Positions 33,152 to 64,000 of a stretch of 64,000 nt of DNA are shown here, piece by piece. The position numbers were made by a program, and so were the translations under genes. Numbering within the stretch: position 1 is the stretch's first letter; the number at the start of each line of letters is the position of its first letter. Below the pieces are notes generated by a model. That model was not told the DNA's origin and searched no databases. It saw only the letters and a program-made list of their open reading frames with translations. Source of the stretch: Amoebidium appalachense (taxonomy: Eukaryota > Ichthyosporea); contig CAVNZM010000007.1 of assembly GCA_963693365.1 (NCBI GenBank), positions 10,354,001-10,418,000 of the forward strand. The letters run 5' to 3'.

Positions 33152-33721
33152 TTGTCGTGTCCGGCTCGCGGTCGCTCTTTTGGGAGCTTGGCTTACTGTT
33201 ACTATGTGGCGGGCTGGTGTACGTCATTGAAAGGCGCAACCATTTATTGTGCCAGATCACCATTACCGGCAATCATTCCCCAGATGAACTGACCTACCGA
33301 ATTGCTTTTATACCAAAGCAATTTCGTAGCCGTGATTGTGGGACAGGAATGCCATCCAGCCTCACCAATCAAAAACCAGATCGGTGAGCCACATAACAAT
33401 CCCCTCCCGCAAAGGACAAGCTAGAGTCTCCTGACTCGACTCCATGGGCACGAAAGACCCAGCGGGGGTGTAGCTTGTCGTGTCCGGCTCGCGGTCGCTC
33501 TTTTGGGAGCTTGGCTTACTGTTACTATGTGGCGGGCTGGTGTACGTCATTGAAAGGCGCAACCATTTATTGTGCCAGATCACCATTACCGGCAATCATT
33601 CCCCAGATGAACTGACCTACCGAATTGCTTTTATACCAAAGCAATTTCGTAGCCGTGATTGTGGGACAGGAATGCCATCCAGCCTCACCAATCAAAAACC
33701 AGATCGGTGAGCCACATAACA
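33152..33721 (+). repeat. Perfect 247-bp direct duplication
   Basis: Bases 33152-33398 and 33475-33721 are identical and separated by a 76-bp spacer (period 323 bp). The unit begins TTGTCGTGTCCGGCTC and ends GAGCCACATAACA. No open frame in it looks like a known protein. It lies between the converging ends of the G-gamma and importin-13 genes. Confidence 0.95.
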
Positions 33722-34001
33722 CCTGTGTATATGTGTCGTGACTCTACGTGTTACACAAGTGTGCGCACGACTCAATAGTACGTTTCCCTGCTGCATGTGC
33801 ATGCATGTATCGGCATGTATTCATCTGTTTATATGCAGTTTGGGTGCACTGCTCCTATGCCTGTGCCTGTGCAAGTTCACGGTGAGGGTGGGTGGGGTGT
33901 GGGTATGCGGGTGGATGGGTGTTTGGCCGAAAGGGGGGGGAGGGGGAGAGAGAGAGGGGGGGGGGGGGGGGGGGGGGTTGTTGGATAGAGCTGCATGGCT
34001 C

Positions 34002-34007
34002 TTTATT
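34002..34007 (-). terminator. Possible polyadenylation signal of the importin-13 gene
   Basis: TTTATT on the plus strand reads AATAAA on the minus strand, about 360 bp beyond the importin-13 stop. It is the nearest canonical hexamer found. Confidence 0.35.
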
Positions 34008-34368
34008 GATTAGTCAGTGTTGCGTCTTTTTACCGCCAGAAAACATGAAACACTTATTCAGACTGGTTGAGGTAGCGGAACTCCAAATTTAGTAGCAAAG
34101 TTGCTGGGTCTTTAACTTGCTTCTTTATCATGAACACTACAGTATTATCGAATAGCTCGGCATGTGAGACCGTGACATTACCAGACATTTCATGTTTTAG
34201 TATAGTTGGAAGCACTTTAGTTCATTCCATTACCGTTTTCCCCTGTACGGTCCAGCCGTACGTGTACACATTTCAGTTGCTGCATACCCCACCTTCACCA
34301 GCAGTCAGATATTGATACCATTACACATTCAACTATCACTAATAGGCATATTCATAATGGTCAACCAA

Positions 34369-50633
<16,265 letters not shown>

Positions 50634-51666
50634 GCCGAATGCGTTGGTTGAGGATCGAGAGAAAGGGCATAAAGATGGTTACCTTCTCCATGTGCGCGCG
50701 GCTATGGTGTGCGTGTGCGTGTGTGTGTATGGTTGTGTATGTGTGTATGCGTGTTTCTGTGTGTGTTTATGTGTGTGTGTGTGTGCGCGCGCGCGTGTGG
50801 GTGCGTAGACACGTGTGTGTGTGTGTGTTTCTGTGTGTTTCTAGGTGTGCCAATGTGTACAAGTGCGTGTGTTCGTAAATGCTTGGTACAAGAGAACAGT
50901 GAGAGCTGGCGGGGGGGGGGGGGGGGGGGGAGGGGAGAGAGAGAGAGAGAGAGAACAGTGAGAGCTGGGGGGGGGGGGGGGGGGGGGGGGAGCCTAGTGT
51001 GAGTCATGCACACAGAGATGTCATAGTGGGAGCATGTGGGTTGATGTATGTACGTTCGCAGGGGGTGATGATTAGCACGTGTGCCTGCTAATATTTGGAA
51101 TAATAACAGCATAGATGTAGTAATAGTATTACTATGATCATGATAGCTAGTAACTTATTTGTCTCCTCATCGTCACATAGGCCCTACGTTCCACTCCTTC
51201 GCGAAGCCTTGACGCTTTGAGAGCCCCCAGAAAAGGTGTTACGTAATCCGCCGGGAGGCCAACTGCTTACGTCATTGCGCGCGCTGATTGGCTAAAAATG
51301 CATCAGGCGGGCCAAGGTTTTTCCACTTGGCACGTTGGCGGCCAGCTCACACAGAGCTTGGCTGGGCAGGTAAAAACTGAAACGAGGGTTGCATTTACAC
51401 CGGAAATGGAAATAGTGCGCTAGAGAAACTAGGTTATGATAATAGCGTAGGGTAGAGCAGAGTAGCTTTATAACTGCTTAGAAGTGAGACATAACAGGAA
51501 CAGCACTGAACACCTGTTCTTCAGCATAAGCAGCTAGCAAATATCGATCTTGATAGCCCACTTCTTTGTTCGTTCGACACAAATAGTCTAAGCCAAAACT
51601 AGTCTATATTAACATAAATCATCCACAAACTGGACAGACGCTAATTTCTCAGGTGATTAAGACAAC
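50634..51666. promoter_or_regulatory. Divergent promoter region between importin-13 and the dynamin gene
   Basis: The two ATGs are 1033 bp apart on opposite strands. The half nearest importin-13 contains TG-rich and poly(G) repeats (about 50700-50990); the half nearest the dynamin gene (51080-51660) is repeat-free. It includes TTACGTAA (51239-51246), TTACGTCA (51267-51274), a CG-rich TTGCGCGCGC and an inverted CCAAT box GATTGG (51286-51291). No extra gene is seen. Confidence 0.5.
51239..51291. promoter_or_regulatory. CRE/bZIP-like sites and inverted CCAAT box
   Basis: A palindromic TTACGTAA and a CRE-like TTACGTCA lie 28 bp apart, followed by an inverted CCAAT element. Such clusters are common in bidirectional CpG-type promoters. 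The assignment rests on motif match alone. Confidence 0.4.
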
Positions 51667-63462
<11,796 letters not shown>

Positions 63463-63557
63463 GCCAACCATTGAGGTGGTTATAGATCGGTTTGCCGATT
63501 AGTGTAATCGACTGTGATCGAGTAGAAATTGCCGCGAATGTGTTCTTGCGTCCGAAT

Positions 63558-63563
63558 ATTAAA
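63558..63563 (+). terminator. Polyadenylation signal ATTAAA of the dynamin gene
   Basis: ATTAAA, the commonest variant hexamer, lies about 95 bp after the stop codon in ordinary-composition sequence. Confidence 0.45.
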
Positions 63564-64000
63564 ACCTTCAGTTTGTTTCTCTTAGATACAGAATCTGAGA
63601 TTTCTTCCGTTGATTTCCTATTGTTTTTAGTCTGTTCCTTTTAAATTTCGTTTCTGTTCAGGCTCTTCCATTGCATTCCAAAGTTCCGGATTCGTTCCTG
63701 TTCTCTCAAATGTTGTGCAGTGGTTGATTGCAAGAGGTGGGGATGGTAGACTTGCTGCTAATGAGAAGAGTGGGTAGGAAGCGCCCTAGCTACACAATTG
63801 AAGCAGTACACTGCACAGGCACTCATAAGCACACATCTACACTGTAGCCCTAGTAGCACTGTATGGCCACATGGCGCCACATGTGGACAAATTTTTTGAC
63901 GTTGTATGAATTATCTTTCACACTGTCAGACCCGCGATTTATGTTCGCGTTTATTTCGTGTGTATGTGTGAGGCCCCGGCCGGCCCGGGGATGTAATCCG
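63564..64000. other. Downstream of the dynamin gene; no gene seen
   Basis: Unique sequence without microsatellites. The last 25 bases contain a near-palindromic CCCCGGCCGGCCCGGGG, which might belong to a CpG-rich promoter of a gene beyond the edge. Confidence 0.4.

Noticed and set aside
63960-64000. Start of another gene at the right edge
   Set aside because: Only a CG-rich palindrome is visible; no start codon or exon can be supported before the window ends.

Overview
This is a eukaryotic nuclear window. It carries six spliced protein-coding genes with short, GC-rich exons. Introns begin GT (twice GC) and end AG. They are filled with microsatellites: (GT)n/(CA)n, (GA)n/(CT)n, and very long poly(G)/poly(C) tracts. 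The protein set (a BAZ/ACF1-type chromatin-remodelling subunit, importin-13, a DRP1/Dnm1 dynamin, a prenylated G-protein gamma subunit) points to an opisthokont or close relative, perhaps a unicellular holozoan or a fungus-like protist. This is an inference; no rRNA or mitochondrial marker is present.

Layout. (1) 94-11131, minus: a DDT/WHIM/PHD protein of the BAZ family, 21 exons, running off the left edge. (2) 11132-12331: a head-to-head promoter region without microsatellite clutter. (3) 12332-15410, plus: a TLC-domain membrane protein, 4 exons. (4) 15411-22066: about 6.7 kb intergenic, with a (GA)n/(TA)n block, poly(G) tracts, an AT-richer island at 18.5-20.4 kb with possible retroelement relics, and a TG-rich block. 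(5) 22067-27979, plus: a secreted GH114-type glycosidase with an extra C-terminal domain, 10 exons. (6) 29578-32998, plus: a 70-residue G-gamma subunit, 3 exons, whose 2.8 kb second intron is mostly simple repeats. (7) 34369-50633, minus: importin-13, 19 exons, 896 aa, with a 3.4 kb perfect minisatellite in one intron. (8) 50634-51666: a second head-to-head promoter region. (9) 51667-63462, plus: DRP1/Dnm1-type dynamin, 21 exons, 725 aa.

The four models called complete here (TLC, GH114, importin-13 and dynamin, plus the small G-gamma gene) were built by reading splice sites and checking reading-frame phase across every junction. All phases close, which supports the models strongly. The genes are unrelated housekeeping or signalling functions and do not form a pathway. 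Two pairs (BAZ/TLC and importin-13/dynamin) share divergent promoters, and G-gamma and importin-13 converge tail to tail.

The most unusual features are non-coding. They are a 56-copy, apparently identical 61-bp minisatellite; a diverged interspersed repeat family whose seven recognised copies all lie in introns and all face the same way relative to the host transcript; and dinucleotide tracts that abut splice sites with (GT)n at donors and (CA)n at acceptors, so that intron ends could pair.
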